From a virus, in the IMG/VR virus record IMGVR_UViG_3300020733_000803, positions 1-32,789 of that record: a stretch of 32,789 bases of DNA. One strand, 5' to 3'. The notes beneath the pieces were generated by a model that saw nothing but the letters and a program-made list of their open reading frames with translations, had not been told where the DNA came from and searched no databases. The translations under genes were made by a program, and so were the position numbers. Of this stretch, positions 6,608 to 15,149 are shown piece by piece (positions within the stretch are counted from its first letter, which is position 1; every line of letters begins with the position of its first letter).

Positions 6608-7609
6608 ATGCAAATTAGAGATCTTTCAAAACCAATCACAGCTCAGTCACTTAACGAGAGCTTGAGTAAGAAATTTGGCTACAAGCTAAATTTAGAACAA
6701 TTTACCGATGTGCAATTAGAAGATGCACGTAACAAACTGCGTACAAAAATCAGTCAGTTTGAAGTCAGTGAGAGCTTTGACAGCGTGAACGAAAGTCCAG
6801 CTTACCAAAAAACACGTCTTATGTTAGACTGTGTTAATCAAGAAATCCTTGAGCGTGAAATGACCCCTGCAGACAAGTCTAAAGAAAAGAATTTAAAGGC
6901 TAAGTTTGATAAATCAGATATGAAAAAATCTATGAAGAAACAATACGGTGAAAACAAAGGCAAACAAATTTATTTTGCAACTATCCGTAAAAAGGCAATG
7001 GATCATTCAGTTCCAGAAAGCTGGATTGATTCAGCAATTAATCGTATGAGCTTAGGCGAAAGTGATCAATCAGAACTAATAGCAGAACTAACAACACGTT
7101 ACGATTTAAACGAAAATACAGCAAACTATATTCTATATCTAGCAGAAGGTGAATCCGAGAAAGCAGAAGTTATTATGGCTACAAAAGATATGGTTGACCA
7201 AATTACTGGTTGGCTAGAAGATGTTGCCGCAATGAAATCAGAGCACTTGCTAGAATTAATGGACTCTATAAGAGAAAACTTTGGCAGTGATGTCGCACAA
7301 AAATATGAACAAGCAGTAAAGCCTGCATTAGATCAAATCTATTCAGCAATTGAACAAGCACGTTCAGGCATTACCTCAGGCCTATCAATTGTATCAGGCG
7401 GCGAAGCTGACACGATGGGTGCAGAACCAACCCCAGATGCTGGATCTCCAGACATGGGTGGCGCACCAGACATGGGTGGCGCACCTGACATGGGTGCAGA
7501 ACCTGCTCCAGAACTACCTGCTCCAGAAGCAGAAGCTGGTAGAGAAAAACGTGAGTCAGTAGACTACAGTCGTCGACTAGGCATTTTGTTAAACTCAAAA
7601 AAAAAGTAA
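6608..7609 (+). CDS. Prohead-core-like structural protein (333 aa)
   Basis: An N-terminal domain (FGYKLNLEQFTDVQLEDARNK, SESFDSV..SPAYQKTRLMLD) is followed by a basic block at about residues 95-135, a helical region (MVDQITGWLEDVAAMKSE), an Ala/Pro/Met/Asp-rich linker with three PDMGxA repeats, and a C-terminal REKRESVDYSRRLGILLNSKKK. Related proteins in pelagiphages and cyanophages share the helical part and the DREKRES..RS-RLG end, and I recall them annotated as virion or core proteins. Highly charged composition and a low-complexity linker suit an internal scaffold. The N-terminus MQIRDLSK belongs to the shared targeting-like group. Length is larger than usual because of the linker and basic insert. 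Confidence 0.65.
   Translation: MQIRDLSKPITAQSLNESLSKKFGYKLNLEQFTDVQLEDARNKLRTKISQFEVSESFDSVNESPAYQKTRLMLDCVNQEILEREMTPADKSKEKNLKAKFDKSDMKKSMKKQYGENKGKQIYFATIRKKAMDHSVPESWIDSAINRMSLGESDQSELIAELTTRYDLNENTANYILYLAEGESEKAEVIMATKDMVDQITGWLEDVAAMKSEHLLELMDSIRENFGSDVAQKYEQAVKPALDQIYSAIEQARSGITSGLSIVSGGEADTMGAEPTPDAGSPDMGGAPDMGGAPDMGAEPAPELPAPEAEAGREKRESVDYSRRLGILLNSKKK
7451..7504 (+). repeat. Three 18-bp tandem repeats in the core-like gene
   Basis: Three consecutive units start with GACATGGGTG at 7451, 7469 and 7487. The first two differ by one base and the third diverges at its end. They encode PDMGGA-type hexapeptides in the linker, so copy number changes keep the frame. Likely a slippage-prone flexible linker. 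Confidence 0.85.
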
Positions 7610-7617
7610 TTAGTGAA

Positions 7618-7926
7618 ATGGTAGATCCCTTGGTAATGTTACTAAGGGATTTACAAAGTGCTGCCAATCGACAGCATATCCAATCTCCAATGACCTGGAG
7701 AGCAATCAATCAAGCCCTAAGCAGTCAAGGTAATCCTGAAATAGGATACGATGAATTTGCCGCACGTTGGGACAAAGAACCTATGCTTAAACAACTAGTT
7801 GATCGTTTTGATGGACATGGCCTAGTTGTTAAGACCAAAGCTAAAGAAGTGCCAGCACACGGTCATAAAGGTCCTGATGCAATGGGCCAAATGGCTAAAC
7901 GTGCTACAGACAAAGCGTTCAAATAA
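7618..7926 (+). CDS. Conserved phage hypothetical (102 aa)
   Basis: Soluble protein with helix-rich N-terminal part (MVDPLVMLLRDLQSAANRQH, WRAINQALSSQ) and a Lys/His/Gly tail ending QMAKRATDKAFK. The central EFAARWDKEPMLKQLVDRFDGHGLVVKT block looks like a compact helical domain. I do not recognise a family with a known role. It starts eight bases after the core-like gene stop, so the two are probably translated from one late message. Confidence 0.6.
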   Translation: MVDPLVMLLRDLQSAANRQHIQSPMTWRAINQALSSQGNPEIGYDEFAARWDKEPMLKQLVDRFDGHGLVVKTKAKEVPAHGHKGPDAMGQMAKRATDKAFK

Positions 7927-7962
7927 CTAGTATTTTTCATTAAGTTAGTGTAAACTTACCTA

Positions 7963-8679
7963 ATGACACTATTAATAGAACGATATAACTACACACCCAT
8001 TAGTAGGGAAAGTGTAGAGGGCAAGCGTTTATACGCAACACCAGATGGTTCCAAAGTTCCTAGCGTAACCACAATCTTAGACAAGACTAAACCTCGAGAA
8101 AAAGTTGAAGCCTTGATGGCTTGGAAAAAACGTGTTGGCGAAGCCAAGGCACAAGAAATTGTTACTGAGGCCGCCAGCCGTGGAACACGTATGCACAAGT
8201 TCCTAGAAGACTATATCACAACTAGCATTATCAACGAGCCGGGAACTAATCCTTACTCAGTACAAAGCCACAAGATGGCCAAATGTATTATTGAAAACGG
8301 ACTCAAAAATGTTGACGAAGTATGGGGTGTGGAAGTGCCCTTATACTATCCAGGATTGTATGCAGGCACCACAGACTGTGTAGGAGTTCATTCTGCTGAT
8401 CCGGCAATTATGGATCATAAGCAGACTAACAAGCCTAAGAAAGAAGAATGGATTGAAGACTACTACTTACAAATGGTAGCCTACGCTCTTGCACACAATG
8501 AAGTACATAAAACAAACATTCGCAAAGGTGTTGTGTTTATGTGCGTTAAACCGCCTGAAATCAGCCCTTTAGTCTGGGGTGAACCTAGTTACCAAGAATT
8601 TATACTGAAACCCGAGGATTTTAGCTACTGGGAAGCTAAATGGTGGGATAGGGTGGAACAATACTACGCACAAAACTGA
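7963..8679 (+). CDS. PD-(D/E)XK exonuclease, RecB/Cas4-like (238 aa)
   Basis: The catalytic core is visible: GTRMHKFLEDY (residues 74-84), GVEVPLYYPGLYAGTTDCVG with D138, IMDHKQTNK with D151-x-K153, and Q170-x-x-x-Y174 in YLQMVAYAL, the arrangement of RecB-family nucleases. The N-terminus YNYTP...PSVTTIL is typical of the phage exonuclease group seen in T4-like cyanophages. It probably degrades DNA ends during host DNA breakdown or recombination. There is no clear Shine-Dalgarno. A TAAGTT/AACTTA inverted repeat (7941-7958) lies just in front and could be an operator. Confidence in the fold is high, the exact role moderate. Confidence 0.85.
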   Translation: MTLLIERYNYTPISRESVEGKRLYATPDGSKVPSVTTILDKTKPREKVEALMAWKKRVGEAKAQEIVTEAASRGTRMHKFLEDYITTSIINEPGTNPYSVQSHKMAKCIIENGLKNVDEVWGVEVPLYYPGLYAGTTDCVGVHSADPAIMDHKQTNKPKKEEWIEDYYLQMVAYALAHNEVHKTNIRKGVVFMCVKPPEISPLVWGEPSYQEFILKPEDFSYWEAKWWDRVEQYYAQN

Positions 8680-8685
8680 TAAATA
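8678..8685 (+). promoter_or_regulatory. T4-type late promoter box
   Basis: GATAAATA with predicted start near 8691, placing AAGAGGA in the short leader before the ATG at 8706. Confidence 0.65.
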
Positions 8686-8705
8686 TCCAATAAGAGGATA
8701 TTTTC

Positions 8706-10607
8706 ATGGCCGTTGTACAAATCTCAAGAATCCAGATACGTCGTGGTAAACTTAATAGTGGCACAGGCCTACCGCAGTTGGCCAGCGGAGAACTAGCTTG
8801 GACTACTGACACGCAAGAATTGTTTATTGGTAATGGCGCAGTTTCAGAAGGCGCTCCGGCTGTAGGCAATACTAAAATTATTACTCAGAATGACCTTGCT
8901 GTCAACGGTAATATCTACAATATTATTCAGTATGTTTACAAGGCAACTGATGCAACTATACAAACTGGACCTAGTGCAAACGCACCTGTTGTTCAAACTA
9001 TCCAACAAGTACTAGACAAACAAATAGATACTAGTGATTTTGGAACTGCTGGTGATGGATCAACTGATGACACAGCGGCAATACAGCGAGCTATCGATCA
9101 GTTATTTTTAAATCCAACTGCACCTGCTAGTGCAGGAACTGTTGGCGCTACTACTAAACGTGTAATATTGCAAATGCCTGCTGGACAGTTTAATACATCT
9201 AGCACTATCTATATTCCAAGCTATGCAAGCCTAGTAGGCGCTGGTGCTGACAAAACTATTATCTATTATAACCCAGTGAAATCAGTAATTGGTACAGTTA
9301 CGCTTAACAGTGCTGTGATACAATCAGTACAGGGAACAAGCAACATGGTTGGCGGCACGATATCTGGTGCTGGTATCCCTTCCGGAGCAACTATTGTAAG
9401 CGTAATACCTGGCACTAGTATTACTATCAGTGCCGCCGCTACTGTAACTACTATTAGTACAACACTGACAGTTACATTGGCAGGAGCGGCTATTCAATTT
9501 GTCAACGACAGTTCTACTCCTGGATCACCAAGTACACTAGGTAGCACACTAGGTGCAACACAGCCACGTAATATTTTAATTAAAGATTTAACTATCCATA
9601 CACCAACTGGTAAAAATACTTGCCTACAATTAGATGCTGTTAAAGACAGTAGATTTGAAAATCTAAACTTACAAGGTGATTGGAACGCAAGTCTCAATGC
9701 ATTGAGTCGCGGTATATTAATGCAGGCAGTAAGCTCGCTTGTAACCTGCGAACATAACATATTTAGAAATATTAAATTTACTAGTTTCAGCTATGGTGTG
9801 TTTGCCAAACAAGATATCTTAAACAATTCATTTGAAGATTGTTATTTTACAGACGGATATCAAGGCATCAGTCTAGGAGCAGGAGCCGACGGCGGTTCAG
9901 TTGGACAGCAGTATGGACCTCGTGAAACAGAAATATTTAACAGCAAATTTTATAATATTCGCAGACAAGCTGTCTATATTGAACTAGGCACAGGTAATTC
10001 AACTAGAGATTGCAAGTATACCAACGTAGGATGTAATGGTGGAGGCAACGTTGCCGCGCAATATCCACAAGTGTATTTTGCCACATACGGCAACACGAGT
10101 CAAAATGATCGCAGTGACAGACCAAATGATTTGTCTGCAAGTAATTTGACAACTCAGTATGTACCAGAAGTATCCGGACATGGGACATACGCCTTACAAG
10201 GTTCTAGAAGTTTTACAATCAGCTATATTACAAATGCCGCAACATTAGGATTTAGATTGCCTTGCTCAACAACAGCATCAGGCTTACCAGCTGGATCAAT
10301 TATTTTTAAAATTGATTACATTTATAAGAGCACTGCTAATAACTTTACTCGCCGTGGAGTTATGACTATTGCCGCCGACATTGATGGTAAACAACTTCAA
10401 TTAAGCGACGACTATGACTTCGCAGGAACAGATGTAAGTGGCACTACTGCACTCATTTTAGATTTTAAAGCATACTTCTTAGATGCTAGCAGTAATATCT
10501 ACACTGGTGCGAATGGTCAGGCTCTAACATCAATTGGTGTGTTCTATACCAATAACCTAAACGGCGATACTGGAACTTTCTCCTACTCATATACTGGCAA
10601 TTTATAA
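8706..10607 (+). CDS. Tail fibre / tailspike with pectate-lyase-type beta-helix (633 aa)
   Basis: The N-terminal 45 residues carry IQIRRG...GELAWTTDTQELFIGNG, the attachment module seen at the start of many phage tail and tropism-determinant proteins. From about residue 110, DFGTAGDGSTDDTAAIQRAID is the signature start of pectate lyase 3-type right-handed beta-helices, which continue with repeated NNSFEDCYFTDGYQGI-style turns. The C-terminal part is a Thr/Ser-rich beta domain. Such proteins bind, and often cleave, surface polysaccharide of the host. A low-complexity Thr/Ile/Ser stretch lies near residues 215-260. It is transcribed from its own late promoter. An 11-bp inverted repeat spans the stop codon. 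Confidence 0.85.
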   Translation: MAVVQISRIQIRRGKLNSGTGLPQLASGELAWTTDTQELFIGNGAVSEGAPAVGNTKIITQNDLAVNGNIYNIIQYVYKATDATIQTGPSANAPVVQTIQQVLDKQIDTSDFGTAGDGSTDDTAAIQRAIDQLFLNPTAPASAGTVGATTKRVILQMPAGQFNTSSTIYIPSYASLVGAGADKTIIYYNPVKSVIGTVTLNSAVIQSVQGTSNMVGGTISGAGIPSGATIVSVIPGTSITISAAATVTTISTTLTVTLAGAAIQFVNDSSTPGSPSTLGSTLGATQPRNILIKDLTIHTPTGKNTCLQLDAVKDSRFENLNLQGDWNASLNALSRGILMQAVSSLVTCEHNIFRNIKFTSFSYGVFAKQDILNNSFEDCYFTDGYQGISLGAGADGGSVGQQYGPRETEIFNSKFYNIRRQAVYIELGTGNSTRDCKYTNVGCNGGGNVAAQYPQVYFATYGNTSQNDRSDRPNDLSASNLTTQYVPEVSGHGTYALQGSRSFTISYITNAATLGFRLPCSTTASGLPAGSIIFKIDYIYKSTANNFTRRGVMTIAADIDGKQLQLSDDYDFAGTDVSGTTALILDFKAYFLDASSNIYTGANGQALTSIGVFYTNNLNGDTGTFSYSYTGNL

Positions 10608-10639
10608 TTTTACCGTTTTGGTAGACCTAAATTATAAAT
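10600..10639. repeat. 11-bp inverted repeat over the tail-fibre stop
   Basis: ATTTATAATTT (10600-10610) and AAATTATAAAT (10629-10639) are exact reverse complements; an inner TACC/GGTA pair extends the stem. No T-run follows. It may end or stabilise the tail-fibre transcript, or separate it from nrdA. Confidence 0.55.
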
Positions 10640-10743
10640 GCGTATATTATTAACTTTATCAGCATGATAAGGAAAAACATCTTTGAGTATTCAGTTATTT
10701 TCGCGCCTAAACCATTATGTCCGAATAGTTTTTTGACGTGGAA

Positions 10744-10764
10744 GGTAGTATAATAAATACTACC
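10744..10764 (+). promoter_or_regulatory. Late promoter box inside an 8-bp inverted repeat, upstream of nrdA
   Basis: GGTAGTAT and ATACTACC are perfect complements around AATAA, and the AATAAATA box (10752-10759) lies inside. A TTGACG occurs at 10733 but is too close to TATAAT (10749) for a sigma70 pair. A protein bound to the repeat would block the promoter. The 201-base gap before nrdA holds this element and the repeat at 10600-10639, with no convincing gene. Confidence 0.45.
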
Positions 10765-10808
10765 TAGAGCAATTAAGTACATTATCAAATATTTCAAAGT
10801 AACGGACA

Positions 10809-13130
10809 ATGACCAAGATTACAGTAATTAAAAGAAGCGGAAGCAGAGAGCCATTAGCAGTTGAAAAATGGCAAGCCCAAGTGGCTAAAGTGTGTAAAGG
10901 TATTGCCGATGTCAGTCAGTCGATGATTGAGATCAAGAGCCAACCACATTTCTACGATGGTATCACCACACAAGAAATTGACGAGATTACACTACGAGCT
11001 ATTGTAGATCTGATCGATGTAGAACATAATCAAGATGTTGGACACACTAACTATCAATATGTAGCAGGCAAACAACGTTTGAGTATGTTGCGTAAAGATG
11101 TATATGGTGCATATGAAGTTCCTCACCTCTATACAATCGTTAAGAAAAATGTTGAAGTAGGGTTATATACTCCTGAACTGTTAGAATGGTACAGCGAAGA
11201 TGATTGGAACCGAATGAATGACATGTTAGATCATGAAAAAGACGAAACATATTCGTATGCGGCCATTGAGCAGTTGATTGAAAAATATTTGGTACGCAAT
11301 CGTGCGACAAAGGAAATTTATGAAACTCCACAGATTAGATATATTATTGCGGCTGCAACAGTGTTCCATAAAGAAGAACCCAATACTGCCCGCATGCGTT
11401 ATATTAAAGAATACTACACTGCCGCGAGTGACGGCTTGTTTACTCTTGCTACTCCTGTGCTTGCCGGTCTCGGCACTCCTACCAAGCAGTTTAGTAGCTG
11501 TGTGCTTATCCGTTCAGATGACGACTTGGATTCTATATTTGCATCTGGTGAGATGATGGCCAAGTATGCCAGCAAACGTGCAGGCATTGGTTTAGAGATT
11601 GGTCGTCTACGTCCACTAGGTAGTCCCATCAGAGGTGGGGAGATCATGCATACTGGTATGATACCATTCCTGAAGAAGTGGTTTGGTGACCTACGTTCAT
11701 GTTCACAAGGAGGTATTAGAAATGCTAGTGCTACTGTGTTCTATCCTATTTGGCATCATCAGTTTGATGATCTTATTGTACTTAAGAATAATCAAGGCAC
11801 AGAAGAAACGCGAGTTAGACATATGGATTACGGAGTTGTGTTGTCCGCCTTTTTCTGGAGACGTTTCAAGAACAAAGAAAACATAACATTCTTTGATCCT
11901 AATGAAGTACCTGACTTGTATGAATCCTTTTATCGAGATACTAAGAAATTTGAAGAACTATACGTAAAATATGAAAAGCGTACAGACTTACGCAAGAAGA
12001 CTATGAACGCTGAAGATGTATTCAAAGGCGGCATCCTAAAAGAACGTACTGACACTGGCCGCATCTATCTTGTGTTCATTGATAATGTACAAAGCCAGGG
12101 TCCGTTTGATCCCGAGTACCATACAATTTACCAAAGTAACTTATGCTGTGAAATACTTTTACCTACCCGTCCTTTCAAGCGTCTCGATGATGCTCTTGGC
12201 CGCATTGCTCTTTGTACGCTCGGTTCAATCAACTGGGGAGCATTCCGTAATCCAGAAGACATGCGCCGTGCTTGCCGTATTTTACAGCGTAGTCTATGCA
12301 ACATACTTGATTACCAAGATTTTCTAAGTATACAAAGTAAACTAAGCAATGACGAAATCCAACCATTAGGTATTGGCGTTACTAACTTGGCCTACTGGCA
12401 CGCTAAACGTGGCCTACGCTATGGTGACAAGGATGCACTACAAGATGTTAAGAGTTGGATGGAACATCAAGCCTACTATCTAACAGAAGCAACAGTAGAG
12501 TTAGCTAAAGAACGTGGTGCCTGTATTGACAGCCCACGCACACGTTACGGACGAGGCACATTCCCTTGGGAACTACGTGCTAACGGTGTTAACGAATTAG
12601 CTGATTTTACACCTGAACTTGATTGGGAAACACTACGTACTAACATGAAACAGTATGGTGTACGCAATGCGACTTTAATGGCCATTGCACCAGTTGAAAG
12701 CAGTAGTGTTGTTATAAACAGCACTAATGGAATTGAAATGCCTATGAGCTTAATCAGCACAAAGGAAAGTAAAGCAGGGTCCTTTACACAAGTTGTTCCA
12801 GAATATCATAAACTTAAGAACAAATATCAAATGATGTGGGATCAAAAAGACTGTGATGGCTATTTGAAAACAGCGGCTGTACTTGCGGCCTATGTTGATC
12901 AATCAATTAGTACAAACACATTCTACAATCCAGCACACTTTCCAGATCGTAAGGTTCCGACTACATTGATCGCTAAAAATCTAATGCAGGCACATGCATG
13001 GGGATTAAAGACATTCTATTATAGTCTAATCAACAAAGCTGGCAGTAAGGCAGTTGCTGAAGAAACACCAACAATGTTAGAGCCTATAGATTTTGATAAC
13101 GAAGAAGATTGTGAGGCATGTAAGCTATGA
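10809..13130 (+). CDS. nrdA: Ribonucleoside-diphosphate reductase, alpha subunit, class I (773 aa)
   Basis: Reduces ribonucleoside diphosphates to deoxy forms for phage DNA synthesis, with NrdB. Visible parts: an N-terminal ATP-cone (ITVIKRSGSREPLAVEKWQ), the redox cysteine in FSSCVLI, the active-site segment SNLCCEILLPT (N, C and E of the catalytic set), the radical-transfer tyrosine pair in TFYYSLI, and the C-terminal EACKL tail cysteines that accept electrons from glutaredoxin (the usual CxxC). Length is close to the E. coli enzyme. The stop overlaps nrdB (ATGA). The sequence looks complete and functional. Regulation is probably through the promoter with inverted repeat at 10744-10764. Confidence 0.97.
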   Translation: MTKITVIKRSGSREPLAVEKWQAQVAKVCKGIADVSQSMIEIKSQPHFYDGITTQEIDEITLRAIVDLIDVEHNQDVGHTNYQYVAGKQRLSMLRKDVYGAYEVPHLYTIVKKNVEVGLYTPELLEWYSEDDWNRMNDMLDHEKDETYSYAAIEQLIEKYLVRNRATKEIYETPQIRYIIAAATVFHKEEPNTARMRYIKEYYTAASDGLFTLATPVLAGLGTPTKQFSSCVLIRSDDDLDSIFASGEMMAKYASKRAGIGLEIGRLRPLGSPIRGGEIMHTGMIPFLKKWFGDLRSCSQGGIRNASATVFYPIWHHQFDDLIVLKNNQGTEETRVRHMDYGVVLSAFFWRRFKNKENITFFDPNEVPDLYESFYRDTKKFEELYVKYEKRTDLRKKTMNAEDVFKGGILKERTDTGRIYLVFIDNVQSQGPFDPEYHTIYQSNLCCEILLPTRPFKRLDDALGRIALCTLGSINWGAFRNPEDMRRACRILQRSLCNILDYQDFLSIQSKLSNDEIQPLGIGVTNLAYWHAKRGLRYGDKDALQDVKSWMEHQAYYLTEATVELAKERGACIDSPRTRYGRGTFPWELRANGVNELADFTPELDWETLRTNMKQYGVRNATLMAIAPVESSSVVINSTNGIEMPMSLISTKESKAGSFTQVVPEYHKLKNKYQMMWDQKDCDGYLKTAAVLAAYVDQSISTNTFYNPAHFPDRKVPTTLIAKNLMQAHAWGLKTFYYSLINKAGSKAVAEETPTMLEPIDFDNEEDCEACKL

Positions 13131-14227
13131 GTAAAGAACAATATAATTTAAACACACGTACAGATTATTTGAGTCGCAAGATGTTTCTGGATCCAGCCGG
13201 ACCAGTGACCATTCAACGATTCGAAGAGGTTAAATACAAGAAGATTGCAGATTTTGAAGCAACTGCACGTGGTTTCTTTTGGCAACCTGAAGAGATTAGC
13301 TTAACTAAAGATGCTAATGACTTTAAGGATGCGAGTGATGCAGTTAAGCATATTTTCACTTCAAATCTATTACGCCAAACAGCACTTGACAGTTTACAAG
13401 GACGTGGTCCAACACAGGTGTTTACACCAGTATGTTCGTTGCCTGAAGTTGAAGCATTAATGTATAACTGGGGATTCTTTGAAACCAACATCCACAGCAA
13501 GAGCTACAGCCACATAATCCGTAACATCTATAATGTACCTAAGGATGTGTTTAACACTATCCATGACACACAAGAAATCATTAGTATGGCATCTAGTGTA
13601 GGCAACTATTACGATGCACTACACGTTATCAATTGTCGTAAGGAATCCGGAGAAAAGATCAATGAGCAAACACACATCAAGGCTATTTGGTTGGCTCTTA
13701 ATGCTAGTTATGCCCTCGAAGCCTTCCGTTTCATGGTCAGTTTTGCAACAAGTCTTGCTATGGTAGAGAACAAGATTTTTATTGGTAATGGCAACATTAT
13801 CAGTTTGATCCTACAGGACGAATTACTACACAAAGGTTGGACTGCCTATTTGATCAATCAAGTAGTTAAAGAAGACAATCGTTTCGCCCAAGCTAAAATT
13901 GATTGTGAAGCAGAAGTTTACGCTATGTATGCAGATGTTATCCGTGAAGAAAAAGAATGGGCAGAATATTTGTTTAAGATGGGACCTGTAATTGGACTTA
14001 ATGCTAACATCCTTAAAGACTTCGTAGACTATACTGCCGCAGGTGCGTTGAAAGATATTGGAATCAAATATCAAAATACTGCTCCAAAGTCTACTCCTAT
14101 CCCATGGTTTAATAAACATAGTGATACTAGCAAGAAACAAACTGCCCTACAAGAATCAGAATCAACAAATTATGTTATTGGAGTCATGGGTGAAGCTATT
14201 GACTATGATGCACTACCTAGTTTATAA
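13127..14227 (+). CDS. nrdB: Ribonucleoside-diphosphate reductase, beta subunit, class I (366 aa)
   Basis: Carries the diiron-tyrosyl radical cofactor that NrdA needs. Ligands line up with the E. coli enzyme: ALDSLQG (D84), FFETNIHSKSYSHI (E115, H118 and the radical Y122), LEAFRFM (E204) and LQDELLHKGW (E238, H241). The Tyr is kept, so this is a classic Ia-type enzyme. The C-terminal VIGVMGEAIDYDALPSL tail is the peptide that docks to NrdA. Start ATG overlaps the nrdA stop, showing translational coupling. The need for iron links it to the Fe-S and heme-oxygenase genes of the same genome, which is inference. Confidence 0.97.
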   Translation: MSKEQYNLNTRTDYLSRKMFLDPAGPVTIQRFEEVKYKKIADFEATARGFFWQPEEISLTKDANDFKDASDAVKHIFTSNLLRQTALDSLQGRGPTQVFTPVCSLPEVEALMYNWGFFETNIHSKSYSHIIRNIYNVPKDVFNTIHDTQEIISMASSVGNYYDALHVINCRKESGEKINEQTHIKAIWLALNASYALEAFRFMVSFATSLAMVENKIFIGNGNIISLILQDELLHKGWTAYLINQVVKEDNRFAQAKIDCEAEVYAMYADVIREEKEWAEYLFKMGPVIGLNANILKDFVDYTAAGALKDIGIKYQNTAPKSTPIPWFNKHSDTSKKQTALQESESTNYVIGVMGEAIDYDALPSL

Positions 14228-14245
14228 TAGTAAAAAGGAATTAAA

Positions 14246-14473
14246 ATGAAAGCAATAGTATGGAGTAAAAATGCCTGCCCGTTTTGTGTACAGGCCAAAG
14301 CCCTATTAGAAATGAAAGGCATTGAATTCGAAGAACGTAATGTTAATAAAGATTGGACTAAAGAACAGTTGTTGGAAGCAGTACCAACAGCCAGAACTTT
14401 GCCACAGATATTCTTAGATGATAATTACATTGGCGGGTTCACAGAACTCAAGAAACATTTCGAAAAGGTATAA
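14246..14473 (+). CDS. Glutaredoxin (75 aa)
   Basis: Small dithiol reductant for ribonucleotide reductase. Shows CPFC at residues 11-14, the cis-proline TLPQIFLDD and the GGFTEL glutathione-site region, the full set of glutaredoxin motifs. CPFC is a variant of the usual CPYC. AAAAAGGA lies before the ATG, 18 bases after nrdB, so it belongs to the nrd operon. Comparable to NrdC of T4 or GrxC of bacteria. Confidence 0.93.
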   Translation: MKAIVWSKNACPFCVQAKALLEMKGIEFEERNVNKDWTKEQLLEAVPTARTLPQIFLDDNYIGGFTELKKHFEKV

Positions 14474-14474
14474 T

Positions 14475-14771
14475 ATGTTAATTTCAAAAGGTATCGCAGA
14501 AGGTGAAGTGGTTACAATTAAAACTACTGCTGGTGAAGAAATTGTTGCTAAATTGGTAGAAGATGGTCCAACAGGCGTAAAAGTCAAAAAACCATTGTGC
14601 CTTACCGCAACTAAAGAAGGTGTCGGACTTGTTCCATTTTTGTTTACAACAGATCCCGACGGCGAAGTTACTATTACAAAAAATGCAATTATGGTACTAG
14701 CACCAACTATGAAAGATGCCGCTGATACTTATATTCAGCAAACTACCGGCATCAAATTGGCCAAAGCATAA
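14475..14771 (+). CDS. Sm-like small beta-barrel protein (98 aa)
   Basis: The ATG at 14475 follows the glutaredoxin stop by one base with AAAAGG in front; an ATG at 14418 inside glutaredoxin was rejected. The sequence GEVVTIKTTAGEEIVAKLVED, VKVKKPLCLT and GLVPFLF resembles the strand pattern of LSm/Hfq-type barrels, as in a family I recall from T4-like cyanophages. A helical C-terminus follows. An RNA-binding or ring-forming role is possible but unproven. Confidence 0.55.
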   Translation: MLISKGIAEGEVVTIKTTAGEEIVAKLVEDGPTGVKVKKPLCLTATKEGVGLVPFLFTTDPDGEVTITKNAIMVLAPTMKDAADTYIQQTTGIKLAKA

Positions 14772-14774
14772 ATC

Positions 14775-15080
14775 ATGCCAGCTGTAGCTAGACAAGGAGA
14801 TCCGACTACGACCGGACACGGGTGTGATGGTACCACCACTGTGATCGGACCAACCGGACTAGGTGCTAACGTGTATGCCAACGGCATTCCGATTGAATGT
14901 AAAGGTAATCCAACTGCTCCGCATACTATTAATTCGGGTAGATTATGCGTTCCTCACAGTGCGGCAATTAACGCAGGATCTAGCAATGTGTTCGTAGGTG
15001 GCGTTGCTATTGCTCGAGTAGGTGATTCAACAGATGGCGGCTCGATCCAATCCGGGTCTCCAAATGTATTTGCCAATTGA
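14775..15080 (+). CDS. PAAR-domain tail spike tip protein (101 aa)
   Basis: PAAR proteins form the metal-binding cone at the tip of the contractile tail spike, like T4 gp5.4. Visible are MPAVARQGDPTTTGHGCDG, GIPIECKGNP, PHTINSGRLCVPHSAAINAGSSNVFVGG and IARVGDSTDGGSIQSGSPNV, with His and Cys residues that bind the metal. Length is normal for a bare PAAR protein, without toxin extension. It starts three bases after the Sm-like gene stop. It confirms that the virus has a contractile tail. Confidence 0.93.
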   Translation: MPAVARQGDPTTTGHGCDGTTTVIGPTGLGANVYANGIPIECKGNPTAPHTINSGRLCVPHSAAINAGSSNVFVGGVAIARVGDSTDGGSIQSGSPNVFAN

Positions 15081-15149
15081 CTAGACATTTATTTTTAACC
15101 ACTGTACACTAGGTATAAGTACTTGGTACTTGCCTTAAAGGAGAATTAA

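Noticed and set aside
10733-10754. TTGACG and TATAAT as a sigma70 promoter for nrdA
   Set aside because: Only 10 bases separate the two elements; 16-18 are needed.
10627-10809. Minus-strand ORF opposite the nrdA leader, encoding a hydrophobic peptide of 51-60 residues
   Set aside because: Starts with TTG or an internal ATG at 10782, has no Shine-Dalgarno and covers two inverted repeats; hydrophobic translation is expected by chance from AT-rich DNA. It could still be a small membrane protein if conserved.
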